A stretch of 64,000 bases of DNA from Heliocidaris erythrogramma (lineage: Eukaryota; Echinodermata; Echinoidea; Camarodonta; Echinometridae). Positions 12,001 through 20,772 of this stretch are shown here, piece by piece. Below the pieces are notes generated by a model. The model was given only the letters and a program-made list of their open reading frames with translations. It was not told where the DNA came from and made no database searches. The position numbers and the translations under genes were made by a program. Within the stretch, counting starts at the first letter, position 1; every line of letters begins with the position of its first letter. The DNA is taken from the NCBI GenBank assembly GCA_025617745.1, contig CM046853.1, positions 13,821,323-13,885,322 of the forward strand, read 5' to 3'.

Positions 12001-15000
12001 TTTCCTGGGGAAACCATTAACCTGTTATTAATGAATGAACTACAATACTTGGAATCCAGTTTGCATACATTACTTGTTGCTATGTCTGACAAGCCTCTGG
12101 CAAGCTTTCAGGTTGTCAAGAACAACCTTTGTTTCAAAAGTATGCATAAAATTTGAATCACTTTTTTAATAGTAAACAGGTCTATTGTTTCATATCATTG
12201 AAATGAAAAATAGTGCCATCAACGGTAATTTACATATACATGTACATGTAGACTAGGTTTGTAAACAGGATTGTATACCACCTGTCTCAATCAAATCTAC
12301 AGCAATAGACCTGTTTACTAATTTTATGCATACTTATTGAACAAAAGTTGCTTTTAACAACTCAAAAGCTTGCCAGAGGCTTGCCTGACATAGCAACAAC
12401 TAATTTATGCAAAGTGGATTCCATCCATAGAGATGCTATTATGCATATCAGATGCACTAAATAGTTGGTAGCTAAAGATTTCTAATTGAAATGCATAAAT
12501 TGAAATACATTAGTAAACAGGCTTATTAATATGTACTCTACCAAATGGTACAGCCATCTGCTACATCACAAGTATGCACCAATAACAAACCAGCCCACCC
12601 AAAGAAAGGTTTATGGCTGTGTAAAACACAGATGCATGGGTGGGTGGGTGCGTGCATAGGGGGTGGGTGCGTGCATAGGGGGTGGGTGCGTGCATAGGGG
12701 GTGGGTGGGTGCGTGCATAGGGGGTGGGTGGGTGCGTGCATAGGGGGTGGGTGGGTGCGTGCATAGGGGGTGGGTGGGTGCGTGCATAGGGGGTGGGTGG
12801 GTGCGTGCATAGGGGGTGGGTGGGTGCGTGCATAGGGGGTGGGTGGGTGCGTGCATAGGGGGGTGGGTGCGTGCATAGGGGGGGGGGGGGTGGGTGCGTG
12901 CATAGGGGGGGGGGGTGGGTGCGTGCATAGGGGGGGGGGTGGGTGCGTGCATAGGGGGGGGGGTGGGTAGGTGCGTGCATAGGGGGTGGGTGGGTGCGTG
13001 CATAGGGGGTGGGTGGGTGCGTGCATAGGGGGTGGGTGGGTGCGTGCATAGGGGGTGGGTGCGTGCATAGGGGGTGGGTGCGTGCATAGGGGGTGGGTGG
13101 GTGCGTGCATAGGGGGGGGGGGGGGTGAAATGAGAACCAACTAAAAAAAAATCTTGGCTGTATAAAATATAATCTAGAAATATCACTGAAGATGATGATT
13201 AATACCCCCGCCCCGTGAAAATAGCCTTTCTTGACTTTTGGTCGAAAACTGAGGAAGTAGTTCGATCCGCAAGATTTTTCCCTGATTTACTGTACTGCCA
13301 TAGATATGCCATTTCCATGGCAACGCAGCTTCCGACACATCCAAAAAATATGTCTTGCACATCTTCCCACCAAGACCAATGTGTGTACCAAATTTCATGA
13401 CTTTCGGTCAAAAACTGAGGAAGTAGTACGATCCGCAAGGTGTTTCCCTGATTTACTGCCATAGATATGCCGTTTCCATGGCAACGCAGCTTCCGACACA
13501 TCAAAAAAATATGTCTTGCACATCTTTCCATCAAGACCAATGTGTGTACCAAATTTCATGACTTTCGGTCAAAAACTGAGGAAGTAGTTCGATCCGCAAG
13601 GTGTTTCCCTGATTTACTGCCATAGATATGCCGTTTCCATGGCAACGCAGCTTCCGACACATCAAAAAAATATGTCTTGCACATCTTTCCATCAAGACCA
13701 ATGTGTGTACCAAATTTCATGACTTTCGGTCAAAAACTGAGGAAGTAGTTCGATCCGCAATGTGTTTCCTTGATTTTCTGCCATAAATATGCCGTTACCA
13801 TGGCAACGCAGATTCCGACTCATCCGAAAAATATGTCTTGCACATCTTCCCATCAAGACCAATGTGTGTACCAAATTTCATGACTTTCGGTCAAAAACTG
13901 AGGAAGTAGTACGATCCGCAATGTGTTTCCTTGATTTTCTGCCACAAAAATGCTGCTACCATGGCAACGCAGATTCCGACTCATCCGAAAAATATGTCTT
14001 GCACATCTTCCCACCAAGACCAATGTGTGTACCAAATTTCATGCCTTTCGGTAAAAAACTGAGGAAGTAGTTCGATCCGCAAGATTTGCAACGGAACGAC
14101 CGACCGCCCGCCCGACCGACCCCCCGCCCAACCGTCGACTGATTCCTATATACCCCCTTCAAACTTCGTTTGGCGGGGGTATAATAAATCATAAAGGCCA
14201 CTTTGTACTCGTGTACTTGACTTGTACCAGTTAAACATTTAGGCCCTAAATGTTTCTGTAGAAAACAAGAAGCAACATGTTAATTTTCTTTGTGTTATTG
14301 TCTACGATTATATGCATGTAGTGAAAAGTGTAGGATTGGTGACATTAATAATGCTAATTAAATACTAATTTAAACATCAAATAATGATTATTTTCCAAAT
14401 CAATGCCAATTTATGTTACTTATTCAAATAATGAATATTCTACTTTTTTTTTTAAATCAATGATTTAAACCTATAATATCACCAACCCTTGTAACGTGGG
14501 CTACCAAACTGCCTACTGGACATCAGTTTAAAAAAAAAAATGGGGAAGAACATTATTACACACACAAATAAACTTGCAAACTTTCAACACACAAGTTGGC
14601 ATTTTGTCAACAAGTCTGTTATGAGGCAAAGTATCAATTTCCCCAATTACTACTTTTCATAAATTTAGGTCATTCAAAATTGCGGGGATAAAGGTGATAT
14701 TCTGGTGCATGCAGACATACAGTACACTGTACTAATTGACAAAAGACAACAACAAAGTATTTCCAAGAAGAGGGAATTACTCTAGGATTTGGACATGTAG
14801 GTCATGCACCTGTATAATAACCATGAACATACAGTCAACCTCGCGTAAGTCTGCCTCGCATGTGTCGAATAGTCGCTCAAGTCGATGAAAATAAAAAGTC
14901 CCAATTTATCCTCATAGACTTACGTGTGTTAATCCTTTGTACAAGTCGATTTTTGTAGGTCGAATACTCGCCTATATCGATCAAATTCTCGGAACAATAC

Positions 15001-18000
15001 CATGAAAAAGCATTAAATTTACACCGCGCATGTCGAACTACACGGCGATGTGAAATCAATCATTGTGGAAACTGCCACACGCCGATTTTGTTAACAAAAA
15101 TCCCCCGACTTGCTGGCGCGATCTCCGCGTCCTCTCTCGTGCACTCTCTTGCACTCCCATGTGAAGAACAAAATGTCATGTGTTAGTCATGTTTGCACGG
15201 CCGGCCGGCTGGACGGACGCCATACCTGCATGCACTGCATCCAGTTTATTGCCTTCACGGCCATGTGCATATAAATGGATGTAAGGGAGGTTTTAATACA
15301 TTGGAGTTAATCACTGGACGTGTCTGGTTTTATTCTTTATTGTCCAACTTGTAACAGGAGTGTGAAGTAATATACTGGGTACATGAAAAATACAGTACAT
15401 GTATATTCTTATTTTCTCGATGTCAGCACAATATAAATCATGGTTCATTATGTGATGAGAACTCCCAATCGATCAAACCGCCGGGCCGCCGGCCACAGTC
15501 CGCACTGCGGCATACCTGTGTTATGTATACAATGTACACGCGTAAGTCGGATTTTCTTCGACTTCCGCACAAGTCGAAAATGGCTTAAGTCAACGCATTT
15601 CACTCAGTCCCATCATGATCGACTTAGGCGAGGTTGACTGTACAGTATACATGTAATTTTGCTTATAGCATAAATTGAATATATATGCAAACTGAATTCC
15701 GCTACAATTTCTACAAATGGGCAATTCCATGGAAAGCACTCCCTTCCGTAATGTCCGTAACAGAGATAAATAGCGTGATATCTAAGAGCGAGAATGCCCC
15801 TTCTATTCATCTGTTGTTTGTTCATGATCATAACACTAAAGTATCCAAAAGGTGAATTGAAGGGGTATTTTTGCTACTTGGATATCAGGCTACATGTATT
15901 TATTTCTGTTACAGACATTACGGAAGGGAGTGCTTTCCATGGAATTGCCCAAATATAGAATTTCTCCATCAGTGGCTGATCAAAACCTAGCTGATATTTT
16001 GTATAAACTTCCCTTGATATCAAGGTATAATAAATATATTTTCTCTCGTTTGGGCAGAAAACAAAAGAGGAGTTTTGAAATCTAAATTGTTTGCACAACC
16101 CACATGCAGTACGATGAATCATAACTCATAACTCAAAGATCAACCCCCACCCCATCCTTGAATGTGGCTGCAAATTCATTTCCTTGTATTGCATACATGT
16201 AATTATATTTATGTTGATTATCAGCTTTGAACTTTGCATTTGTAATTAAATCATATTAATACACTCAGCAAAAAAAGAAAGTAGACACTCTTTATTGTTA
16301 AAAATTTTCATATAAATCGTTGATGAAATATGATAAACTATATAGCAAAATTTAAAAAAAAAATACTCTACCAACGTCAATTAAGATCAAGTTTTGAACT
16401 TTCACGCTTGGATGGGCACATTCATTTAAACGCTAGGTCTGATTAAGAAAATTGCAAAAATAGAGCAAGTAGCCATTCAAATTTTAATGAACATGTTCAT
16501 CCATAAGACATTCTTATTCCACAGTGAAGATAAAGAATGAGGAATAATGAGGATTGAGCTCTACATGTAGATGTCAACTGTGGTCTTTGGACTGCATGGT
16601 TTTGACAAGCAAATTCAAGTGTTTCTCTTGACTTTTTTCTTCTTTGTTTTAATTTACGACAAGATGGAAACGCTGATCACCATTGGAATGACCAGATGCC
16701 CCATTTCTGCAATTTTCTTTTAGAGACTCATTTATTGTTAAATGGCTACAATGTATGCTCACTCATACATGAGTTTATTTTGATATGAAAGATCAGTATA
16801 TATCAAATATTTAGTTGAAAATCTGAACTATAAATAGTGTCCATTTTCTGTTTTTGCTGAGTGTAGTAACAGCTAGTCACATTTGCAGAGTCAAATGTTC
16901 CCCTAATGACGTACATATGGGGTCCAAAGTCCATTATTAAGAAAACCCTTTATCATTGCAGAATTTTCCAATTTTGTTTGTAGCATGCACCCAGGGGAGC
17001 ATTTCATCAAGCGTTTTGTCAGTGATTTTTACCGACAACTGTTATAAGCTACTGAAATCCTTGCATCTGATTGGCTGAGAGCAAATTTGTCAGTAAAAAC
17101 ACTGACAAAAACACTTGATGAAATGGTCCCCTGATCACCCTTTCGATATGGGTATGGGTATGAATAATACATGATAAGTTACAAGAATCAGAAAGAGGAT
17201 CTTCTATTAGATGATTTCAGGGGGGCGTTTCATCAAGCGTTTTGTCAGTGATTTTTACCGACAACTGTTATAAGCTACTGAAATCCTTGCCTCTGATTGG
17301 CTGAGAGCAAATTTGTCAGTAAAAATCACTGACAAGATACTTGATGAAACACTCCCTGATCAATATCTACATTGGCATGACATCATCAATTACATCATAC
17401 CTGAAAACAACTGCATGTACAGTACATGTATGCATGACAAGCTGACTAACAAAAGACAGATGAGCAAATAAAGATTGTTCTCACCGTCATTACAAGGTTA
17501 ACAATTTCAAGTCCATGTTTACTTAACACTTATTTTTATAATGAACACAGTTAAACAAACGTAAATGACTATTTGACTATTCACTACACTAACTGCTTCA
17601 AGGCACTTTTTAATATTTTGACATCTATAGTCATGAAATTATCGTGCAGTGTAATTATTAATTAACATGGATAACAATATGATAAGAAACATATTTGAAG
17701 AAAAGTTTTGAAAGGAAAATCACGTTAATTTTCAATAAGAATAATTCTTTTCGCTGAAAAACCCCCACATTAAATATATCAACTCGAGTATATTTCAATA
17801 TAATTCCACACCACTGTCATCAGCCATATAATCTAGCTTCCCATCACTTTTAAACTGATGTTTGAACAACCGTTTTCAAAAATTTAAATGTCCCCTTAAG
17901 ACATACATCATAACAAAACAAATAGCAGAGTTTTCAATCACAACATTCTAAGATTTGTTTTAAATCTAAAATGAGATACAATGGGCATTATTCTACTTGA

Positions 18001-18577
18001 AATGATGAACAGTTGGGACATAGCACCATGAAATGAATCTTTAAATATTATGGATAACAAACATATTACTAATATTGATATCCAATTCATTTTCATGTAT
18101 TTTCATCATTTTAAAGTCATGTATTATATAGACTTACCTTTTTCATTTCAAAGAAATCATTATGAAAAAGTACAGGGGATGCCTAAATAACATGTAATAT
18201 TATTCTTGCTTTTGAAATGACATCCATCTACGGGAACAATACTCCTGTGAAACTTTGTTACAAAGACACAGATGAAATTGTGTGAGAGGTCAACAAACAT
18301 GAAGGCCTATTTAAAACAACTTAATACTGTGCATCATATTGACATCAAATAAATCAAAATTAATCAATGCTTACTTTGATTTGCCGATATCTGCATACAG
18401 AATCCACAGGCATGGTGGAAGAGGTTGTGTAGAATTTGGCTCCAGAGTAGGAACATCTGTAAATGTTGGGGAAACAGCTGAGCTTGACGACATGTTCACT
18501 GCAGACGGTGTGCTACCCAATACATCTGTCCAGTTGTGTGATGGAGAAGGATCTGGCACACGTATGTGCACTGCCAT
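2868..18577 (-). CDS. TPRA1: TPRA1 (transmembrane protein, adipocyte-associated 1; GPR175), whole coding span, nine coding exons
   Basis: Seven-pass membrane protein of the TPRA1/TPRA40/GPR175 family, an orphan receptor-like protein; its molecular activity is not settled in the literature. Coding exons, in transcript order: 18577-18375, 11334-11202, 10740-10651, 9594-9442, 7188-7075, 4936-4876, 4259-4157, 3649-3569, 3099-2868. All junctions are GT-AG and phases join to 389 codons plus TAG (human is about 373). The N-terminal 67 residues look extracellular, with sequons N15-W-T, N28-M-S and N48-S-T. Hydrophobic segments fall near residues 74-91, 106-132, 143-165, 174-192, 218-240, 258-275 and 287-312. 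The cytoplasmic tail keeps the family YDST motif. The start is the first ATG after an in-frame TAG seven codons upstream; an out-of-frame ATG lies 5 bases before it. A polypyrimidine-AG acceptor at 18610-18611 implies an unseen non-coding first exon. Introns are full of mobile elements. Confidence 0.93.
3569..3649 (-). CDS. TPRA1: TPRA1 coding exon 8 (residues 287-312, TM7)
   Basis: One base completes Cys286, then LVDITSFLYFTCFAPLIYIT and FLHNFF, matching the family's TM7 block (DATTFLYFSFFAPLIYVAF). Acceptor TTTGACAG, donor GTAAGT. No ATG, so it is missed by ATG-anchored searches. Confidence 0.91.
4157..4259 (-). CDS. TPRA1: TPRA1 coding exon 7 (residues 253-285, TM6)
   Basis: Two bases complete Ala252, then KRSFYCYVASLAFLNFSQAI, matching the family's [20 protein letters not shown]. 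Acceptor AATTACAG, donor G|GTATGA. Phase 2 to the next exon. Confidence 0.91.
4876..4936 (-). CDS. TPRA1: TPRA1 coding exon 6 (residues 232-251, end of TM5)
   Basis: Short exon of 61 nt: AYVVVFLLPYTPVKNRIQLP, matching the family's VVILPKTPLKERISLP. Acceptor TCTCACAG, donor GTGAGT, leaving phase 1. Too short to appear in a simple open-reading-frame search. Confidence 0.88.
4966..5236. repeat. 92-bp tandem repeat, about 2.9 copies
   Basis: Near-identical copies of a 92-bp AT-rich unit begin near 4967, 5059 and 5151 (landmark AAATGTAAAAATAT, then CATGTGATTTCAACTTTC). Lies in the TPRA1 intron between coding exons 6 and 5, just before the Penelope-like insertion. Confidence 0.85.
5343..6225 (+). 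pseudogene. Reverse transcriptase remnant of the Penelope-like element
   Basis: Three overlapping frame segments cover the RT palm: 5343 to about 5550 (fingers, SFDVVSLFTN), about 5550-5707 in a second frame, and 5716-6225 (MGSPVSAV, then QYVNDTFIIT). The second motif-C position is Asn rather than Asp, so the enzyme would be dead even without frameshifts. The fingers and N-terminus are missing through 5' truncation. Confidence 0.85.
6340..6875 (+). pseudogene. GIY-YIG endonuclease remnant and C-terminal tail of the Penelope-like element
   Basis: Encodes NGVVYKIPC, CDKVYIGETGRPVGERM, a TAA, then in the same frame EHRRIVRLRR, AEHAWNSDH and PEEWLLAIRRYS, and a Pro/Ala-rich tail ending LPDED before TAG at 6873-6875. 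The VVY/YIG spacing, Cys pair and Arg fit the GIY-YIG nuclease that Penelope-like elements carry after the RT. Confidence 0.82.
7075..7188 (-). CDS. TPRA1: TPRA1 coding exon 5 (residues 194-231, loop and start of TM5)
   Basis: Thirty-eight codons in phase 0. Begins GCLEVLFPDEHY, contains the conserved THGG motif (GHGG in human) and enters TM5 with FWCVTSSIFCL. Acceptor TTTATAG, donor GTAAGC. It sits between the Penelope-like insertion (5.3-7.0 kb) and the G-rich array (7.5-9.2 kb). Confidence 0.9.
7519..9163 (+). repeat. 1.6-kb G-rich purine minisatellite
   Basis: Almost pure G/A with scattered T, built from interchangeable 8-10 bp units GAGGGGGA, GAGGTGGGA and GAGGTGGGGA. A homogeneous 9-bp block lies at about 8280-8397, and a GAGGGGCGA variant block at about 9078-9140. 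Very long open frames cross it on both strands only because the units lack stops; they encode Gly/Arg/Glu or Pro/Ser/Leu repeats and are not genes. It lies in the TPRA1 intron between coding exons 5 and 4, so the transcript carries the C/U-rich complement. Confidence 0.97.
9442..9594 (-). CDS. TPRA1: TPRA1 coding exon 4 (residues 143-193, TM3 and TM4)
   Basis: Fifty-one codons in phase 0: ILWLAVRFALLSIELCVVIF, then the conserved GHL-like loop FSHLDSRSSI, then TM4 ending CYSVVQ. Acceptor GTGATTAG, donor GTAAAT. It has no internal stop but starts without an ATG. Confidence 0.92.
9688..9747. repeat. 33-bp direct repeat, two copies
   Basis: The segment GGAATATGAATCATTGGACT and its extension into CTGCTGGTTA occurs twice with a 33-bp period. 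TPRA1 intron. Confidence 0.8.
9750..10090. other. CpG-rich segment inside a TPRA1 intron
   Basis: About 340 bp with many CG dinucleotides and GCGCGC-type runs in an otherwise AT-rich intron. No continuous frame with recognisable motifs. Possibly a decayed mobile element, or a regulatory island; undecided. Confidence 0.4.
10651..10740 (-). CDS. TPRA1: TPRA1 coding exon 3 (residues 113-142, TM2)
   Basis: Thirty codons in phase 0, acceptor CCGACAG, donor GTAAGT. The motif VIRAVVSMIV matches the family's ARAVVSMTV. An open frame on the opposite strand over this exon (10460-10834) is a shadow. Confidence 0.92.
11202..11334 (-). CDS. TPRA1: TPRA1 coding exon 2 (residues 69-112, TM1 and start of TM2)
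   Basis: Begins after TGTACAG with one base completing codon 68, then IRVWDLMLLVPNAIF, which matches the family's RVRYWDLLLLIPN block. Ends FFTFYIM before GTGAGT. It is 133 nt and leaves phase 0. The intron before it is about 7 kb and carries most of the repeats between 11.4 and 18.3 kb. Confidence 0.92.
11855..11925. repeat. AAT microsatellite joined to an interspersed-repeat end
   Basis: A short (AAT)n run followed by a sequence of the TTTATAGCACC...CAAAGCGCTTA type. Related end sequences occur near 40050 and 63930. Confidence 0.5.
11958..12187. mobile_element. TIR element copy A (ends AATAGACCTGTTTACTA)
   Basis: About 230 bp bounded by AATAGACCTGTTTACTA and its complement TAGTAAACAGGTCTATT. 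The interior matches copy B (12303-12528) in inverse orientation (AAGCTTGCCAGAGGCTTG in B against CAAGCCTCTGGCAAGCTT in A). Non-coding MITE; superfamily unclear. Confidence 0.7.
12303..12528. mobile_element. TIR element copy B (ends CAATAGACCTGTTTACTA)
   Basis: Second copy of the element at 11958-12187, inverted relative to it, about 115 bp away. Right end TTAGTAAACAGGCTTATT carries one change from the consensus end. Confidence 0.7.
12632..13126 (+). repeat. G-rich minisatellite, about 18-22 bp unit
   Basis: Tandem units of the form GTGCGTGCATAGGGGGTGGG with one or two extra GGGT steps and several long G runs (near 12890, 12907, 12930, 12952 and 13113). About 0.5 kb in the large TPRA1 intron. 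Opposite-strand open frames (His/Pro/Thr repeats) are artefacts. Confidence 0.95.
13202..14181. mobile_element. TIR element with five internal 161-bp tandem repeats
   Basis: Bounded by ATACCCCCGCC and its complement GGCGGGGGTAT. Between them are about five copies of a 161-bp unit (landmarks GAGGAAGTAGTTCGATCCGC, CATGGCAACGCA, ACCAAATTTCATG), spaced 161 bp from 13391 on. The right end has a (CCGACCGCC)-like run. Non-coding; the recurring 60-aa open frames are shadows. The structure resembles mini-elements of marine invertebrates that hold a tandem core (pearl-like, Helitron-related); that relation is inference. Confidence 0.85.
14832..15640. mobile_element. Non-autonomous pogo/Tigger-like element
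   Basis: 809 bp bounded by inverted repeats CAGTCAACCTCGCGTAAGTC and GACTTAGGCGAGGTTGACTG, with a TA duplication on each side (14830-14831, 15641-15642). Interior AAGTCGA repeats are typical of pogo-group non-autonomous copies. No transposase. Large TPRA1 intron. Confidence 0.8.
15719..15950. mobile_element. MITE with about 53-bp TIRs
   Basis: Near-perfect inverted repeats starting GGGCAATTCCATGGAAAGCA at 15719 and ending with the complement at 15950, around about 125 bp. AAAT flanks both ends and may be the target duplication. Non-coding. Confidence 0.8.
16262..16863. mobile_element. Tc1/mariner-type non-autonomous element
   Basis: 602 bp with ends CACTCAGCAAAAA and TTTTTGCTGAGTG, flanked by TA at 16260-16261 and 16864-16865. 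No transposase frame. TA target and short TIRs fit the Tc1/mariner group. Confidence 0.78.
16992..17133. mobile_element. Palindromic MITE, copy 1 (CAGGGGAGC..TTCATCAAGCG ends)
   Basis: 142-bp element with long inverted arms (GTTTTGTCAGTGATTTTTAC and its complement) and an inner TGATTGGCTGAGAGCAAATT. Further copies at 17218-17358 and 54814-54955. The GTTTCATCA-type ends resemble Harbinger-group MITEs, but I could not settle a target duplication. Confidence 0.85.
17218..17358. mobile_element. Palindromic MITE, copy 2
   Basis: Nearly identical to the copy 84 bp to its left and in the same orientation. It differs by a few substitutions and a short deletion in the right TIR (ACTCCCTG). Confidence 0.85.
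18375..18577 (-). CDS. TPRA1: TPRA1 coding exon 1 (residues 1-67 plus 2 nt)
   Basis: Extracellular N-terminus, Ser/Thr/Pro-rich, with three N-glycosylation sequons, ending in the family motif LYADIGKS just before TM1. Donor is AAA|GTAAGC. The exon continues upstream as 5' UTR to an acceptor (pyrimidine tract then AG) at 18610-18611. The plus-strand open frame over this exon is a shadow. Confidence 0.88.
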
Positions 18578-18619
18578 TGCATGAAAAGTTGTCTAGTAAA
18601 TGAAATGATCTAGAGAAAA

Positions 18620-19380
18620 AAAGAAAAATCAGTGAAAAAATAAAGCAATTTTCATTTCCAATAATGTGATTCTTACATGCATGAGGTTACCTGGGATCAC
18701 CTAGATTGATTGATTGATTGATTAAAATTTAACGACACTATCAACACAATATGTCATATAAGTGTCTAAACATTAATATATAAAGTTTCTTAAAGTACAA
18801 TATTTGTTTAGTGTGTATGTATGTGATCAGTAGGTTTAATTACGAAGTATATTGGGTAAAAATAAGCTTAACTACTTTTCCGGGAAAAATTCCCTACTCT
18901 TTTCGAACAGAGAAGCAGGTTCTTTAACGTGCAAGTGGTGTGACTCTCCTTTACACGGGACCGACGGCTTGGGATCACCTAGAGCAACAAAATATGTCAA
19001 AACTGGGTCTACAGAAGATGTTTTGTATCCAGATAGCTTCTTATCTGGTCAGCTAATTCCAACACATCTTTTGAACATGTCTGCATGCCAAATATTTCAT
19101 GAATCTTTTGAAAGATAAGTTGACAATAAATTGTTATTTGTGCTACATTCCTAAAACCCAACAGCAAACATATGAGATCTACATGTTGAGATTCCACACA
19201 CACAATCCCCCATCCTATTAATATTAATATCATAATACTCTATCTTCTTTTTCCTTTTCTTCTTCTTCTTCTCCTTATTTTTCCTCCCTTTTTTCTCCCT
19301 TTTTTCTCCTTTTCTTTCACTTCTTATTAATATTTTATAGGTTATAATTTGTCAACCCTTTCAAAGTTGTTTGGTCGTCA
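18620..19380. other. Intergenic AT-rich stretch upstream of TPRA1 coding exon 1
   Basis: Contains a short (ATTG)n run at about 18706-18722 and a pyrimidine-rich stretch near 19250-19320. No exon recognised. In TPRA1 orientation it should be the 5' UTR intron. Confidence 0.4.
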
Positions 19381-19680
19381 TGTATAGATGGCGCTTCACG
19401 TAACTTACGTAAATGACGTCCTTTGCACGTTCAGCCCTGACCTAGGTTTCCGACGCATACTTTCTCCCAGCCAATATAACTAAACACACTGACACACATG
19501 CACCAGCCATATGTGTACTTATACCGCACCTGTATACCGTGAACCAGCCCAGCCTCGGGAACTCAGAGCTCAGTTCAGTGATTGTTGGTTTACATCCGCA
19601 CATGATCTCGTTGGTTTGTTATTGAATTATTTTTGTACAAAATCCAACTAAAATCTAGTGAAAATGGACGAAGAGTAAGG
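19381..19680. promoter_or_regulatory. Possible promoter region (TPRA1 first exon or bidirectional)
   Basis: More CG-rich than its surroundings, with a TGACGTC (CRE-like) core near 19413, nearby CACGT and TACGTAA motifs, and GCCAAT near 19470. It is about 1 kb upstream of the acceptor that precedes the TPRA1 start exon. Function is inference. Confidence 0.3.
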
Positions 19681-19840
19681 TGGAAGGGCTAGGAAGCGAC
19701 ATTCAGCCCACAGAGGCACAGCATCACAGAGGTAAAGTGTATCTACACAACTCATACATCGACTGGAGGGACCAAAAAATAAATTAGACCGTACCACCAT
19801 ATACAGGCCAGCCAGCGTCATCAAACGTTCATAGGTGCAG

Positions 19841-19908
19841 GTTCGCCGACATCCCATTGAAATGTGTGTATTAAAATTAACATGTGTTTCAATGGGATGT
19901 CGGTGAAC
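19841..19908. repeat. Perfect-stem palindrome
   Basis: GTTCGCCGACATCCCATTGA at 19841 pairs with the complement ending near 19908 around about 25 bases; weaker pairing extends outward. Probably a small foldback element. Confidence 0.7.
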
Positions 19909-20100
19909 TTGTGACGGTTTGGTGAAAGAATGCCCAGTTCTGTAGCATCATATTTATAATGCAATCCAGTTCCAAAGAGCACCCGTTGTCAAAAATGTTA
20001 GTAGTTCCAAAGACCATCCTTTTTCATGAGACGCTCATTCCGAAGCCCCCCTTTCTTAACTTGCCGGCGGTACATACCCACTACTTTTTTTGTCAAGTAC

Positions 20101-20125
20101 CCCCCCCCCCCCCCCCCCCCCCCCC
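20101..20125 (+). repeat. Poly-C tract
   Basis: Run of about 25 C. Next to it, 20150-20212 resembles the TIR of the foldback element at 25225-25901 (GAGGCTAAC, GAGACAGAA, TTTCGGTCTA). Confidence 0.85.
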
Positions 20126-20772
20126 ACCCCGGGGTTTGCACAGGAGATCGAATGGCCCACTTCTGTCTCTAAGTGAAGAGGCTAACAAACGAGAGACAGA
20201 ATTTTCGGTCTAGAGGGAGTCTACAACTATATATGACAACCGAGCAACTTAAAGTTACTGTTCCATGTATTTTATTGAATTAAGTTATGCCATTTTATCT
20301 GTACCATATATCACTCGAACTTTTAAGTTGCAATAAAGGATACCGTAAATAAAAAAATAAGACAGAACAAAACTATGAAAAAAAATAATGTTCAGAAAAC
20401 CAATTCAGATCTCATGTCATGATATTATCTTCAGCGCGCATATGTAAATTAGGATCATGAGCAGAGTAAACAAGGATACAACAATTTTGAGAATACCAAT
20501 TTTGTTATGATACAAAGATAGAACAATATTATAGATAAAACAGTTTTCAGAATGGAAGTGTATACCGCCACATGCATGTGTCTCGACCTTACAGCCACAC
20601 ACGTGTGGCTGTATCCACAGCCCCATCGGAGGATACAGCCACACTCGTCAATTAATACGGTTTATTCCGTCAAGAGAGGCGCACATATTTAATGCCAGAA
20701 ATACAGTAAGCTGCCAACTCGCCTTTGTGGCGCAATCAATACGACGCTGGTCTGCAGATCTTGAGGTACCAG

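Noticed and set aside
12538-13186. Three overlapping minus-strand frames of 160-200 codons (His/Pro/Thr-rich)
   Set aside because: All three frames are open across a G-rich minisatellite; no conserved motif.
13531-14035. Repeated 60-codon minus-strand frames (MVHTLVLM...)
   Set aside because: One per 161-bp repeat unit; explained by the tandem core of the transposon.
13202-14085. Regular repeats resembling a CRISPR array
   Set aside because: 161-bp near-identical units without unique spacers in a eukaryotic intron; likewise the 92-bp and 113-bp repeats.
16992-17358. Three-base target duplications for the palindromic MITEs
   Set aside because: Flanking bases are themselves palindromic with the TIR (TCA/TGA), so a duplication cannot be told from the inverted repeat.
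18339-18584. 81-codon plus-strand frame
   Set aside because: Shadow of TPRA1 coding exon 1.
19661-19672. ATGGACGAAGA|GTAAGG as an MCM2 first exon
   Set aside because: Leaves phase 2, incompatible with the phase-0 start of MCM2 exon 2; the ATGGCT|GTAAGT at 28516 fits in phase and position.
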